DNA of 64,000 nucleotides from Streptomyces sp. f51. GTDB taxonomy: Bacteria; Actinomycetota; Actinomycetes; Streptomycetales; Streptomycetaceae. Position numbers and translations under genes: made by a program. The stretch lies in the NCBI RefSeq assembly GCF_037940415.1, contig NZ_CP149798.1, positions 744,001 through 808,000 of the forward strand, in the 5' to 3' direction. Below are positions 1-8,867 of the stretch, piece by piece (positions within the stretch are counted from its first letter, which is position 1; the number at the start of each line of letters is the position of its first letter). Below the pieces are notes generated by a model. It had not been told where the DNA came from. It saw only the letters and a list, made by a program, of their open reading frames with translations, and did no database searches.

Positions 1-1
1 G

Positions 2-1489
2 GCGCGGTCCCGGAAGACCGCTCTGCTCGCCGGGCTGTTCCGGGACGCGGAGGCGGAGGACGCGCCGATCGTGATTCCGTATCTGGCGGGCCGCCTGCCC
101 CAGGGCCGCATCGGCGTCGGCTGGAAGGTGCTGAGCACACCGGTGGCCCCCGCAGCCGAGCCAACGCTCACCGTGCGCGAGGTCGACGCACGGCTCACCG
201 CGCTCGGCGAGGTCTCCGGCACCGGCTCACAGGCCGAACGGGCCCGTCTGGTGGGTGAGTTGATGGCGGCGGCCACGGAGGACGAGCAGCGTTTCCTGTT
301 CGGGCTGCTGACCGGCGAGGTGCGCCAGGGCGCGCTGGACGCGCTGGCGGTCGAGGGGCTCGCGGAGGCGACGGGCGCGCCGGCGGGGGACGTACGCCGG
401 GCGGTGATGCTGGCGGGCTCGTTGCAGGCGGTGGCGCGGGCCCTCCTGGCGGACGGGCCGGAGGCCCTGGAGGGTTTCCGGCTGACCGTCGGCCGTCCGG
501 TGCTGCCGATGCTGGCGCACTCCGCGGCCTCCGTCTCCGAGGCGGTCGGCAAGCTCGGCGCCTGCGCGGTCGAGGAGAAGCTCGACGGCATCCGGGTGCA
601 GCTGCACCGGGACGGCGAGGAGGTCCGCGTCTACACCCGCACCCTCGACGACATCACCGACCGCCTGCCCGAACTCACCCTGGCCGCAAGGGAGTTGCGG
701 GTACGGCGGTTCATCCTGGACGGTGAGGTGATCGCCCTGGACGACCACGGGCGGCCGCGTTCCTTCCAGGAGACGGCCGCCCGGGTGGGGTCCCGTGTGG
801 ACGTGGCGGCGGCCGCGGAGACCGTGCCCGTCTCCCCCGTCTTCTTCGACGCCCTGTCCGTCGACGGGCGGGACCTGCTGGATCTGCCGTTCACCGAGCG
901 GCACGCGGAGCTGGCACGGCTGGTCCCCGAGCCGATGCGGGTCCGGCGGACGCTCGTCCAGGGGCCCGAGGACGCCGGGCGGGGCGAGACCTTTCTCGCC
1001 GACGCGCTGGAGCGGGGGCACGAGGGTGTCGTGGTGAAGGCCCTCGACGCTCCGTACAGCGCGGGCCGGCGCGGTGCGTCCTGGCTCAAGGTCAAACCCG
1101 TGCACACCCTCGACCTGGTCGTCCTGGCCGTCGAATGGGGCCACGGGCGGCGCACCGGCAAGCTCTCGAACCTGCACCTGGGCGCCCGTACGGCCGACGG
1201 TTCCTTCGCCATGCTGGGCAAGACGTTCAAGGGCATGACCGACGCGATGCTCACCTGGCAGACGGAACGCTTCCGGGAGCTGGCCGTGGCGGACGACGGC
1301 CATGTGGTGACCGTACGGCCCGAGCTCGTCGTCGAGATCGCGTACGACGGTCTCCAGCGGTCCACCCGCTACCCGGCCGGTGTCACCCTCCGTTTCGCCC
1401 GGGTCGTGCGCTATCGCGAGGACAAGCCGGCGGCCGAGGCCGACACCGTCGACACCCTGCTGGCGGCCCACCCGGAGGTGACGCGATGA
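2..1489 (+). CDS. ATP-dependent DNA ligase, 5' end cut by window
   Basis: Seals DNA nicks using ATP, as a supplement to the NAD-dependent replicative ligase. The frame is open from the first bases of the window and conserved-looking sequence runs upstream of the first Met (position 71), so the true start lies outside and about 15-20 residues are probably missing. The nucleotidyl-accepting Lys is in a KLDGIR motif at nt 578-580. EGVVVK (motif IV) and WLKVKP (motif V) follow, with an OB-fold-like C-terminal third. About 495 residues are visible; actinobacterial LigB-type ligases are about 510. The TGA stop overlaps the ATG of the NUDIX gene (ATGA), so the two are probably translationally coupled. 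Confidence 0.95.
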   Translation, partial: ARSRKTALLAGLFRDAEAEDAPIVIPYLAGRLPQGRIGVGWKVLSTPVAPAAEPTLTVREVDARLTALGEVSGTGSQAERARLVGELMAAATEDEQRFLFGLLTGEVRQGALDALAVEGLAEATGAPAGDVRRAVMLAGSLQAVARALLADGPEALEGFRLTVGRPVLPMLAHSAASVSEAVGKLGACAVEEKLDGIRVQLHRDGEEVRVYTRTLDDITDRLPELTLAARELRVRRFILDGEVIALDDHGRPRSFQETAARVGSRVDVAAAAETVPVSPVFFDALSVDGRDLLDLPFTERHAELARLVPEPMRVRRTLVQGPEDAGRGETFLADALERGHEGVVVKALDAPYSAGRRGASWLKVKPVHTLDLVVLAVEWGHGRRTGKLSNLHLGARTADGSFAMLGKTFKGMTDAMLTWQTERFRELAVADDGHVVTVRPELVVEIAYDGLQRSTRYPAGVTLRFARVVRYREDKPAAEADTVDTLLAAHPEVTR

Positions 1490-1962
1490 GCGGAGGACAG
1501 CACGGGAAGAGGAGCGCCGGACTGCTGTTGTTCCGGCACACCGATCACGGCGTCGAGGTACTGGTCGGCCATATGGGCGGGCCGTTCTTCGCGCGGCGCG
1601 ACAGCGGGGCCTGGACCCTCCCCAAGGGCGAGTACGAGCCGGGCGAGACGGCCTGGGACGCCGCCCGCCGCGAGTTCCGCGAGGAGCTCGGACTTCCGCC
1701 GCCCGACGGGGAGGCGGTGGCGCTCGGCGAGGTCACCCAGGCGAACGGCAAGGTCGTCACGGCCTGGGCGATCGAGGCGGACCTCGATCCGGCGGCCGTG
1801 GTCCCCGGCACGTTCACGATGGAGTGGCCGCCCGGATCGGGACGGCGGCGGGAGTTCCCCGAGCTGGACCGGGTGGAGTGGATGACCCCGGAGCGCGCCA
1901 GGGATCTGCTGGTGACCGCCCAGAGCGTGTTTCTCGACCGGCTGGCGGAGCACTCGGCCTGA
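1486..1962 (+). CDS. NUDIX hydrolase
   Basis: A 158-residue protein consisting of one NUDIX fold. The Nudix box is complete at residues 48-70: Gly, five residues, Glu, seven residues, then REFREELGL, which supplies the metal-binding glutamates for hydrolysis of a nucleoside diphosphate linked to another moiety. The substrate cannot be read from sequence. The start is the ATG overlapping the ligase stop by 4 nt. Its position behind a DNA ligase suggests a nucleotide-pool or repair-related housekeeping role, but that is inference. A hairpin directly after the stop probably ends the two-gene transcript. Confidence 0.93.
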   Translation: MSGGQHGKRSAGLLLFRHTDHGVEVLVGHMGGPFFARRDSGAWTLPKGEYEPGETAWDAARREFREELGLPPPDGEAVALGEVTQANGKVVTAWAIEADLDPAAVVPGTFTMEWPPGSGRRREFPELDRVEWMTPERARDLLVTAQSVFLDRLAEHSA

Positions 1963-1992
1963 GAGCCGGCGTTCGGCAGCCAGCGCCGGCTC
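1963..1992 (+). terminator. Hairpin after ligase-NUDIX operon
   Basis: A perfect 9-bp inverted repeat (GAGCCGGCG at 1963-1971, CGCCGGCTC at 1984-1992, 12-nt loop) begins right after the NUDIX stop. There is no U-tract, as is usual in Streptomyces. Confidence 0.6.
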
Positions 1993-2075
1993 GCCAGGGA
2001 ACCCCGCCGCCCGCGTTGCGCCCGGCCGCACCGCGCGGGAGGGTCGGGGAACAGTCAGCTTTCAGGAGGTCGGCC

Positions 2076-3467
2076 ATGCCCATCGCGACGGTGAACCCGG
2101 CGAACGGCGAGACGCTCAAGACGTACGACGCCCTCGGCGCCGAGGAGATCGAGCGCAGGCTCGCTGCCGCCGAGGCGACGTTCCGCACGTATCGAACCAC
2201 CCCGTTCATCGAGCGGGCGCGGCTCATGCACCGCGCGGCCGCTCTCCTGGACGAGGACGTGCCCGACATCGGCCGGGTGATGACCACCGAGATGGGCAAG
2301 CCGGTCAAGCAGGCACGGGCGGAGGCCGCCAAGTGCGCCAAGGCGATGCGCTGGTACGCCGACCGCGCCGAGGACCTGCTCGCCGACGAGCTGGCCGCCC
2401 CCGCCGACGCCGCGGACTCCGGTGCCTCCCGGGTGATCGCGCGCTACCGGCCGCTGGGCCCCGTGCTCGCGGTGATGCCGTGGAACTTTCCGCTCTGGCA
2501 GGTGGTCCGGTTCGCGGCGCCCGCGCTGATGGCGGGCAACGTGGGCCTGCTCAAGCACGCCTCGAACGTGCCGCAGACCGCCCTGTACCTGGAGGACCTG
2601 TTCCGTCGTGCGGGCTTTCCCGAGGGCTGCTTCCAGACGCTGCTGATCGGGTCGGGGGCGGTCGAGGGCGTCCTGCGCGACCCGCGGGTCAAGGCGGCGA
2701 CCCTCACCGGCAGCGAACCGGCCGGCCGGGCGGTCGCCTCGGTCGCGGGCGACGAGGTCAAGAAGACGGTGCTGGAGCTGGGCGGCAGCGACCCGTACGT
2801 CGTGATGCCGTCCGCCGACGTGGAGCGCGCCGCGACGATCGCCGTCACCGCGCGTGCCCAGAACAACGGGCAGTCGTGCATCGCCGCCAAGCGGTTCATC
2901 GTGCACACGGACGTGTTCGACGCCTTCGCGGAGCGGTTCACGGCGGGCATGCGGGCCCTGAGGATCGGCGACCCGCTGGAGGAGGACACCGACATCGGAC
3001 CGCTCTCCACCGAGCAGGGGCGCGCGGACCTGGAGGAGCTGGTGGACGACGCCGTCGAGAACGGCGCGACCGTGCTGTGCGGTGGCGAACGTCCCGACGG
3101 TTTCGGCGCCGGCTGGTACTACGCGCCCACCGTGCTCACCGACATCACGCCCGACATGCGCATCCACCTGGAGGAGACGTTCGGGCCGGTCGCCACGCTG
3201 TACCGCGCCGAGGACCTGGACGAGGCGGTGGCCCTCGCCAACGACACCCCGTTCGGGCTGAGCTCGAACGTATGGACCCGTGATCAGGCCGAGGTGGAGC
3301 GTTTCGTGCGCGACTCGGAGGCGGGCGGGGTGTTCGTCAACGGGATGACGGCCTCGCACCCGGCGTTCCCGTTCGGCGGCGAGAAGCGGTCCGGCTACGG
3401 GCGCGAACTGTCGGGGCACGGAATCCGCGAGTTCTGCAACATCACCACCGTATGGCACGGAGCGTGA
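2076..3467 (+). CDS. NAD(P)-dependent aldehyde (succinate-semialdehyde type) dehydrogenase
   Basis: Oxidises an aldehyde to the acid with NAD(P). The 463-residue length, the start MPIATVNPANGE and the overall pattern match short succinate-semialdehyde dehydrogenases of the GabD family. The cofactor-binding region holds PWNFPLWQ. The general-base Glu is residue 234 (LELGGSDP) and the catalytic Cys is residue 268 (NNGQSCIAAK), 34 residues apart as usual in the superfamily. The start is set by AGGAGG at 2064-2069, six bases before the ATG; the frame is open further upstream but without a good Shine-Dalgarno. It stands alone, with no GABA transaminase nearby, so the physiological aldehyde is uncertain. 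Confidence 0.93.
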   Translation: MPIATVNPANGETLKTYDALGAEEIERRLAAAEATFRTYRTTPFIERARLMHRAAALLDEDVPDIGRVMTTEMGKPVKQARAEAAKCAKAMRWYADRAEDLLADELAAPADAADSGASRVIARYRPLGPVLAVMPWNFPLWQVVRFAAPALMAGNVGLLKHASNVPQTALYLEDLFRRAGFPEGCFQTLLIGSGAVEGVLRDPRVKAATLTGSEPAGRAVASVAGDEVKKTVLELGGSDPYVVMPSADVERAATIAVTARAQNNGQSCIAAKRFIVHTDVFDAFAERFTAGMRALRIGDPLEEDTDIGPLSTEQGRADLEELVDDAVENGATVLCGGERPDGFGAGWYYAPTVLTDITPDMRIHLEETFGPVATLYRAEDLDEAVALANDTPFGLSSNVWTRDQAEVERFVRDSEAGGVFVNGMTASHPAFPFGGEKRSGYGRELSGHGIREFCNITTVWHGA

Positions 3468-3492
3468 GCGTTCCGCAGCTACGATCCCTCGT

Positions 3493-3732
3493 GTGAACCG
3501 CGAAGTGACCCTCCCGCTGATCGTCGACGACCGCGGCACGTTGCAGGTGGCCGCCGCCGACGTCAGCAAGCTGCTGCGCACGGTGGGCGGCCGGTGGCTG
3601 CATCTGGTCGAGGCCGGCCAGGACGGCCTCGACGAGGACACGGTGGCCGCGCTCACGATCGAACTGGCCAAGCTGGCCGACCGGATCGACGTGGCCTGCA
3701 TCGCGCACAGCAGCGGTCCCAGCGGCCGCTGA
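3493..3732 (+). CDS. Small conserved Streptomyces protein (DUF6213-like)
   Basis: A 79-residue soluble protein starting at GTG (MNREVTLPLIVDDRG), 25 bp after the dehydrogenase. It has no signal peptide or membrane segment. The N-terminal half alternates strand-like stretches and the C-terminal half is predicted helical. I recall this sequence type as the DUF6213 family restricted to Streptomyces, with no known function; the family name is from memory. It is probably cotranscribed with the aldehyde dehydrogenase and ends at the hairpin separating it from the convergent TenA-like gene. Confidence 0.85.
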   Translation: MNREVTLPLIVDDRGTLQVAAADVSKLLRTVGGRWLHLVEAGQDGLDEDTVAALTIELAKLADRIDVACIAHSSGPSGR

Positions 3733-3746
3733 ACCCGGGCGGCGAT

Positions 3747-3782
3747 GCCCGGCCCGGCCGCCGGACGGCGCCGGGCCCGGGC
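3747..3782. terminator. Hairpin between convergent genes
   Basis: GCCCGGCCCGGC pairs with GCCGGGCCCGGGC across a short loop, with one bulged base. It lies in the 64-bp gap between two convergent genes and could end transcription from either side. Confidence 0.5.
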
Positions 3783-3796
3783 CGGCGGCGTCGGGG

Positions 3797-4492
3797 TCAG
3801 GCGACCCGCTGGTCCAGCTCCCACAGCGCGTGCCAGAACCTCGACTCGTAGGCCTGGAGCAGCCGGCCGTGCCGCAGCACGTCGTCCCGTGAGACGCGGT
3901 CGGCGTCGAGGCCGGCCTGTACGGCGGCCAGGGCCCGGTTCTCCAGGTCCGGCGCGGGCGCGGCGAAGAGGTCGAAGAAGCCGCAGGCCTCGTCGTCGAA
4001 GCCGTAGTGATGGCGCAGGGCCTCGGCGATGGTCTCGCAGTAGCCGCCCCAGGCGGCGACGTTGGCGCCGAGCGCGAGGACCACGTCGGTCGGCTCCCCG
4101 TTCAGGGCGAGCCAGGCGACGTACGCGGGATAGGCCTGGCAGTCGGCGAGCGGTTCGTACTCCGCCGCCCGCGCGTCGTCGGCTCCGACCGCGGCGGCGA
4201 ACGCGCCGAGCCGCTCCGCCGCGACCGCCTCGCCCTCGGCGAGCATCTCGAAGAACGCGGCGCTCGCCGGGTCGGGGGCCGACTCCTTGGTGCCGGCGGC
4301 CGAGCGTTCGGCCAGGTGGAGGAAGGCCCGGTGGTCGGCGGCGATCACATGGCGCTGTTCCAGGGCGAGGGCCGCGAGGGTTTCGGGCCGGGCCGCGCCC
4401 CGAGCGATCACGGGCAGCAGCCGGTTGGCGTGGGGGTCGGGGGCGAGTTGCCCGGTGACGCCCTCCAGCAGTTCCCTGGCCGTCCGCGCCAT
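3797..4492 (-). CDS. TenA/THI-4 (PqqC-like) family protein
   Basis: A 231-residue, all-helical protein of the haem-oxygenase-like fold that includes thiaminase II (TenA) and PqqC. It has HVIAADHRAFLHL near residue 50 and the CETIAEALRHHY stretch in the second half, which are recognisable family positions. Streptomyces members are often labelled transcriptional regulators by analogy with B. subtilis TenA, but no DNA-binding domain is visible. The start chosen is the ATG at 4492, preceded by AAGGAG; the frame stays open 17 codons upstream without a better signal. No thiamine genes are adjacent, so its substrate is unknown. Confidence 0.85.
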   Translation of the reverse strand: MARTARELLEGVTGQLAPDPHANRLLPVIARGAARPETLAALALEQRHVIAADHRAFLHLAERSAAGTKESAPDPASAAFFEMLAEGEAVAAERLGAFAAAVGADDARAAEYEPLADCQAYPAYVAWLALNGEPTDVVLALGANVAAWGGYCETIAEALRHHYGFDDEACGFFDLFAAPAPDLENRALAAVQAGLDADRVSRDDVLRHGRLLQAYESRFWHALWELDQRVA

Positions 4493-4621
4493 CGCGCACT
4501 CCTTCGGTCCGGCTGACTCCGAGCCCCCGCGACCAGAGTGCACGGTCCCACCCGGTTCCCGGCGGTCCGACGCGAAGTCCCAGGTCCGGTGGGGTGACGG
4601 CGCCGCACCAGGCGCGGCTCC

Positions 4622-4651
4622 CCGGGACGCCGGTGATCACCGGCGTCCCGG
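4622..4651 (-). terminator. 30-bp perfect palindrome downstream of acyl-CoA dehydrogenase
   Basis: Positions 4622-4651 are fully self-complementary, centred on TGATCA. They lie 37 bp after the end of the minus-strand acyl-CoA dehydrogenase gene, the expected place for a strong terminator. Confidence 0.65.
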
Positions 4652-4688
4652 CCACGTGGAGCGCGGAACGGGGCCGTGCGCGGGCGGG

Positions 4689-5918
4689 TCAGCGGATCGG
4701 CATGCCCGAGAGGGTGCGGGCGATCACCAGGCGCTGGATCTCGCTGGTGCCTTCGAAGATCGTGTAGATGGCCGCGTCGCGGTGCATCCGCTCCACCGGG
4801 TACTCACGCGTGTACCCGTTGCCGCCCAGGATCTGGATGGCCTGGCCGGTGACCTTCTTCGCCGTCTCGGAGGCGAACAGCTTCGACATCGAGCCCTCGG
4901 CCGCGGTGAACTGCTTGCCGTTGACCGCCATCCAGGACGCGCGCCAGACCAGCAGCCGGGCCGCGTCGATCGAGGTGCGCATGTCGGCGAGCTGGAAGGC
5001 GACGCCCTGGTTGTCGATGATCGGACGGCCGAACTGCTCACGCGTCTTCGCGTAGTCGAGGGCCACCTCGTACGCGGCCCGCGCGGTGCCCACCGCCATG
5101 GCGCCGACGGCCGGACGGGAGGCCTCGAAGGTGGCCATCGCGGCGTTCTTCACGCGCTCGCCGCCTCCGGCCCTCGCGCGCTCACGGGCCCGGGCGAGGC
5201 GCTCGTCGAGCTTCTCCTTGCCGCCGAGCAGGCAGGATCCGGGGATCCTGACGTTCTCCAGGACGACCTCGGCGGTGTGCGAGGCGCGGATGCCGTGCTT
5301 CTTGAACTTCTGGCCCTGGGACAGCCCGGGCGTGTTCGGGGGCACGATGAAGGAGGCGTGGCCCTTGGAGCCGAGCTCCGCGTCGACGACCGCGACGACG
5401 ACGTGGACGTTGGCGATGCCGCCGTTGGTCGCCCAGGTCTTCGTGCCGTTCAGGACCCACTCGTCCTTGGCCTCGTCGTAGACGGCGCGCGTACGCATCG
5501 AGGCGACGTCGGAGCCGGCGTCGGGCTCGGAGGAGCAGAAGGCCGCGACCTTGACATCGTTGGCATCGCCGTACATCTGGGGGATCCAGGTGCCGATCTG
5601 CTCCTCGGTGCCGTTGGCGAGGACGCCCACGGCGGCGAGGCCGGTGCCGACGATGGACAGCGCGATGCCCGCGTCGCCCCAGAACAGCTCCTCCATCGCC
5701 ATGGGTATGCCGAGACCCGTGGCGTCGAAGTACTGCTGGGCGTAGAAGTCGAGGGAGTAGATGCCGACCTTCGCGGCCTCCTGGATGACCGGCCAGGGAG
5801 TCTCCTCACGCTCGTCCCATTCGGCGGCCGCGGGGCGGATGACATCGGCGGCGAAGCCGTGCAGCCAGTCCCGGACCTCCTTCTGTTCGTCGTTGAGCTC
5901 CATGGTGAACTCGGCCAT
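4689..5918 (-). CDS. Acyl-CoA dehydrogenase
   Basis: FAD-dependent dehydrogenation of acyl-CoA to trans-2-enoyl-CoA (beta-oxidation or branched-chain catabolism). At 409 residues it is full length. It has the N-terminal helical domain, [13 protein letters not shown] and [10 protein letters not shown] of the FAD/substrate middle domain, and [15 protein letters not shown] in the C-terminal helical domain. The catalytic base is Glu389 in [10 protein letters not shown], the position used by medium- and short-chain enzymes. It is divergent from a TetR regulator, and the shared region carries repeated GTTACT half-sites, so local repression released by an acyl-CoA ligand is likely (inference by analogy with FadR-type TetR proteins). 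Confidence 0.96.
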   Translation of the reverse strand: MAEFTMELNDEQKEVRDWLHGFAADVIRPAAAEWDEREETPWPVIQEAAKVGIYSLDFYAQQYFDATGLGIPMAMEELFWGDAGIALSIVGTGLAAVGVLANGTEEQIGTWIPQMYGDANDVKVAAFCSSEPDAGSDVASMRTRAVYDEAKDEWVLNGTKTWATNGGIANVHVVVAVVDAELGSKGHASFIVPPNTPGLSQGQKFKKHGIRASHTAEVVLENVRIPGSCLLGGKEKLDERLARARERARAGGGERVKNAAMATFEASRPAVGAMAVGTARAAYEVALDYAKTREQFGRPIIDNQGVAFQLADMRTSIDAARLLVWRASWMAVNGKQFTAAEGSMSKLFASETAKKVTGQAIQILGGNGYTREYPVERMHRDAAIYTIFEGTSEIQRLVIARTLSGMPIR

Positions 5919-5940
5919 GTCCCCTCCAGCGCTGCACTAA

Positions 5941-6046
5941 ACTGTTACTTGCGGTAACTGGAGTGTGTTACTGGCTAGTAGGAAAAGTCAACTCCCGAGC
6001 CCTGCTCGGCATCCCGTTCGATACCCATACGCCGGTCAGTGTTACT
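5941..6046. promoter_or_regulatory. Putative TetR operator cluster (GTTACT sites)
   Basis: The divergent promoter region holds an inverted repeat GTTAC-ttgcg-GTAAC at 5944-5958 and two further direct copies of GTGTTACT at 5965-5972 and 6039-6046. The sites lie between the acyl-CoA dehydrogenase start and the TetR start, where an autoregulated TetR repressor would bind. Confidence 0.6.
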
Positions 6047-6087
6047 TTGCGCAGGCGTCACCGAATCACCACGGGTGGGGAGAGCAC

Positions 6088-6732
6088 ATGGACACCACAC
6101 AGCGGACCGATCAGCAGAGGTCCGCCGACCGCCGCCGGCGCGAACTGCTGGAAGCCGCAGACAGAGTGGTGCTGCGCGACGGCCCCGGCGCCTCCATGAA
6201 CGCCATCGCCGCCGAGGCGGGCATCACGAAGCCCATTCTGTACCGCCACTTCGGCGACAAGGGCGGCCTCTACGCCGCGCTGGCCAAGCGTCACACGGAC
6301 GCCCTCCTCGAAGCGCTGCGGGCCGCACTGGACGCCCCGGCCGAACGGCGTGAGCGCGTCGAGGCCACACTCGACACCTACTTGGCCGCCATCGAGGCCC
6401 GGCCGCAGGTCTACCGCTTCCTGATGCATCCGGCGGAGGGCGGCCAGCCCGGCGACCCCGGATTCGACGTGGGCAAGTACTCCGCGCCCGTGCTGCGCCG
6501 CATGGGCGAGGAACTGGCCGAGGTCATCGAGGAGCGGGTGGACCTCGGACCCGGCAGTCAGCAGCTCGCGCGGGTGTGGGGCCACGGCATCGTCGGCATG
6601 ATGCACGCGGCCGGCGACTGGTGGCTCGGCGAACGCCCCTGCACGCGCGCCGAGTTGGTGCGGAGCCTGGCCGACCTGCTGTGGGGCCGCCTCGCGGCGG
6701 CGGGCGACCGGGTCGGCGGCCCGGGGTTCTGA
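6088..6732 (+). CDS. TetR-family transcriptional regulator
   Basis: A 214-residue repressor. The N-terminal helix-turn-helix spans roughly residues 15-65 (RRELLEAADRVVLRDG through ITKPILYRHFGDKGGLYAAL) and is a textbook TetR DNA-binding domain; the rest is the variable ligand-binding domain. The start is the ATG at 6088, behind GGGGAGAG. It is transcribed away from the acyl-CoA dehydrogenase and probably represses that gene and itself through the GTTACT sites between them. The ligand is plausibly an acyl-CoA, judging only from the neighbour. Confidence 0.93.
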   Translation: MDTTQRTDQQRSADRRRRELLEAADRVVLRDGPGASMNAIAAEAGITKPILYRHFGDKGGLYAALAKRHTDALLEALRAALDAPAERRERVEATLDTYLAAIEARPQVYRFLMHPAEGGQPGDPGFDVGKYSAPVLRRMGEELAEVIEERVDLGPGSQQLARVWGHGIVGMMHAAGDWWLGERPCTRAELVRSLADLLWGRLAAAGDRVGGPGF

Positions 6733-6756
6733 CGCCGATTCCGAACGGGATCGGGC

Positions 6757-6832
6757 GGCCGGGTTTCCGACCGCGGTTGCGGCCGGGTTCGGGGCCGGGT
6801 TTCCACCGCGGTTCCGGCCGGGTTCGCGGCCG
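6757..6832. repeat. Imperfect 36-bp tandem duplication
   Basis: Two copies of a unit beginning GGCCGGGTTTCC and containing ACCGCGGTT lie end to end between the TetR gene and the convergent deformylase gene. Each carries self-complementary CCGCGG, so the array may fold and act in termination. Confidence 0.55.
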
Positions 6833-6916
6833 GATGCCTGACCGGGGCTCACACGGACACCCCGTCAGCGGGCCCGGCCCCGGCGACCGGAGACCGACGC
6901 GACCACGGACCCGCCG

Positions 6917-7456
6917 TCAGCCGCTCCAGGAGGCCCGCGCCACCTTGCGCAGCAGACGGCGCCTGCGCCACCCGGTGAGCCGGTCCGCGTACACCCCGCC
7001 TTCGAGGTGGTCGCACTCGTGCTGGAGGCATCGCGCGAACCAGCCGGTGCCGTGCACGGTGACCGGCTCGCCGGTGACCGTGCGGCCCTCGACGAGGGCG
7101 TGGTCGAACCGCTCGGTGCCGGCTTCCAGACCGGGCAGCGAGAGACAGCCCTCCGGGCCGCGCAGGACCACACCGTCCGCCTCGACCAGACGAGGATTCA
7201 CCACATGCCCGACATGACGGACATCATCGTCGTCCGGGCAGTCGTACACGAAGACCCGCAGGCCGACGCCGATCTGGTTCGCGGCGAGGCCGACGCCCTC
7301 GGCGGCGTACATCGTCGCGAACATGTCCTCGACGAGCTCCGCGAGTTGGGGGCCGAACTCGGTGACGTCCTCGCAGGCTGTACGCAGGACGGGGTCACCG
7401 AGCAGGATGAGGGGCCGGACGCGCCCATGGGTGCCCGGGATGGATCCGTGTCGCAT
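6917..7456 (-). CDS. def: Peptide deformylase
   Basis: Removes the N-formyl group from nascent proteins and needs a metal ion. All three active-site motifs are present in this 179-residue protein: GVGLAANQIG (residues 54-63), EGCLS (102-106, Cys ligand) and HECDH (146-150, two His ligands and the catalytic Glu). The start is the ATG at 7456; the frame is open 35 codons further upstream but without a ribosome-binding site or family similarity. Streptomyces genomes usually carry several deformylases, and this looks like one of the stand-alone paralogues. The basic tail (WRRRRLLRK) is unremarkable for the group. Confidence 0.95.
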   Translation of the reverse strand: MRHGSIPGTHGRVRPLILLGDPVLRTACEDVTEFGPQLAELVEDMFATMYAAEGVGLAANQIGVGLRVFVYDCPDDDDVRHVGHVVNPRLVEADGVVLRGPEGCLSLPGLEAGTERFDHALVEGRTVTGEPVTVHGTGWFARCLQHECDHLEGGVYADRLTGWRRRRLLRKVARASWSG

Positions 7457-7609
7457 GGCGGCAAGGGTACGGTCCTGGTAGGCGCGCGCAGGTCGCGCCG
7501 GCACCGAGGTGGTGCCGCGATTCGGGCCCGTGAGTGGATCTCGATAGGCTGAGCCCCACATGTGCCGGGGGCAGGGGCGCGGCGCGTACGCAAGGAGGAT
7601 CGAGAAACG

Positions 7610-8848
7610 ATGTCAGGCAACTCGGACCCGCTGTCGCCGCGGGCCAAGCTGGCCGTGACGGCGGGCAAGGCGGCGGCAGCCGTCTCGCGGGCCGCCGGAC
7701 GCGGCAGCGGATCGGTGATCGGCGGCCGGGTGGCGCTCAAGCTCGACCCCGACCTGCTGGCGAGGCTCGCCACGCACCTGGACGTGATCCTGGTGTCGGC
7801 GACCAACGGCAAGACCACGACGACCCGACTGATCGCCGAGGCGCTGCGCGCCGCGGGTCCGGTCGTGTCCAACGCCCTCGGCGCCAACATGCCCGCGGGC
7901 ATCACCTCGGCGCTGGCCGGCGGCTCGGACGCCAAGTTCGCGGTCATCGAGGTCGACGAGAAGTACCTCGCCGGTGTGGCGCGTGACACCGACCCGAAGT
8001 GCATCGCGCTGCTGAACCTCTCGCGCGACCAGCTCGACCGCGCCGCCGAGACGCGGATGATGGCCGAGCACTGGCGCGAGGGCCTGGCCGGCTCCAAGGC
8101 CGTCGTGGTCGCCAACGCGGACGACCCGCTGGTCGTCTGGGCCGCGTCCTCCTCGCCGAACGTCATGTGGGTGGCGGCCGGCCAGATGTGGAAGGAAGAC
8201 GCCTGGTCCTGCCCGTCCTGCGGTGGCGTGATGCAGCGGCCCGGCGACGACTGGTTCTGCGGCGAGTGCGGCTTCCGCCGTCCGACGCCGACCTGGGCGC
8301 TGTCCGGGGACCACGTCCTCGACCCGCACGGTTCCGCGTGGCCGATCCACCTCCAGCTGCCGGGCCGGGCCAACAAGGCGAACGCCGCCTCCTCGGCCGC
8401 CGTGGCCGCCGTCTTCGGCGTGCCGCCGCAGGTCGCCCTGGAGCGCATGTACCAGGTCCAGGCCGTGGCCGGACGCTACGACGTCGTGCAGTTCATGGAG
8501 CGCGACCTGCGTCTGCTCCTCGCCAAGAACCCCGCGGGCTGGCTGGAGACCTTCTCCCTGATCGACCCGCCGCCGACCCCGGTCATCCTGTCGGTGAACG
8601 CGCGCGGCGCCGACGGCACCGACACCTCCTGGCTGTGGGACGTCGACTACACCCGCCTGACCGGACACCCGATCTTCGTCCTCGGCGACCGCAAGCTCGA
8701 CCTCGCCGTCCGTCTCGAAGTCGCCAACCAGCAGTTCCAGGTCTGCGACACCCTCGACCAGGCCGTGCAGATGGCACCGCCCGGACGCATCGAGGTCATC
8801 GCGAACTACACCGCATTCCAGGACTTGAGGCGTCGTGTCGGCAACTGA
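7610..8848 (+). CDS. murT: Lipid II isoglutaminyl synthase, MurT subunit
   Basis: The ATP-using Mur-ligase-like subunit that, with GatD, amidates the D-Glu of lipid II to D-isoglutamine in the cytoplasm. The 412 residues contain the Mur ligase P-loop ATNGKTTTT (Lys68), the VIEVDEKY stretch and a Cys4 ribbon-like insert (CPSC near residue 205 and CGEC about 20 residues later) typical of MurT, then the DUF1727 C-terminal domain. The start is the ATG at 7610 behind AAGGAGG. gatD follows after 19 bp, the conserved two-gene arrangement of actinobacteria and Gram-positive cocci. Confidence 0.95.
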   Translation: MSGNSDPLSPRAKLAVTAGKAAAAVSRAAGRGSGSVIGGRVALKLDPDLLARLATHLDVILVSATNGKTTTTRLIAEALRAAGPVVSNALGANMPAGITSALAGGSDAKFAVIEVDEKYLAGVARDTDPKCIALLNLSRDQLDRAAETRMMAEHWREGLAGSKAVVVANADDPLVVWAASSSPNVMWVAAGQMWKEDAWSCPSCGGVMQRPGDDWFCGECGFRRPTPTWALSGDHVLDPHGSAWPIHLQLPGRANKANAASSAAVAAVFGVPPQVALERMYQVQAVAGRYDVVQFMERDLRLLLAKNPAGWLETFSLIDPPPTPVILSVNARGADGTDTSWLWDVDYTRLTGHPIFVLGDRKLDLAVRLEVANQQFQVCDTLDQAVQMAPPGRIEVIANYTAFQDLRRRVGN

Positions 8849-8867
8849 GCCACGGAGGACGAAGAGA

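Noticed and set aside
2055..4655. 866-codon minus-strand open frame
   Set aside because: It covers the aldehyde dehydrogenase and small-protein genes in antisense; the product is Arg/Pro/Gly-rich low-complexity sequence typical of high-GC shadow frames.
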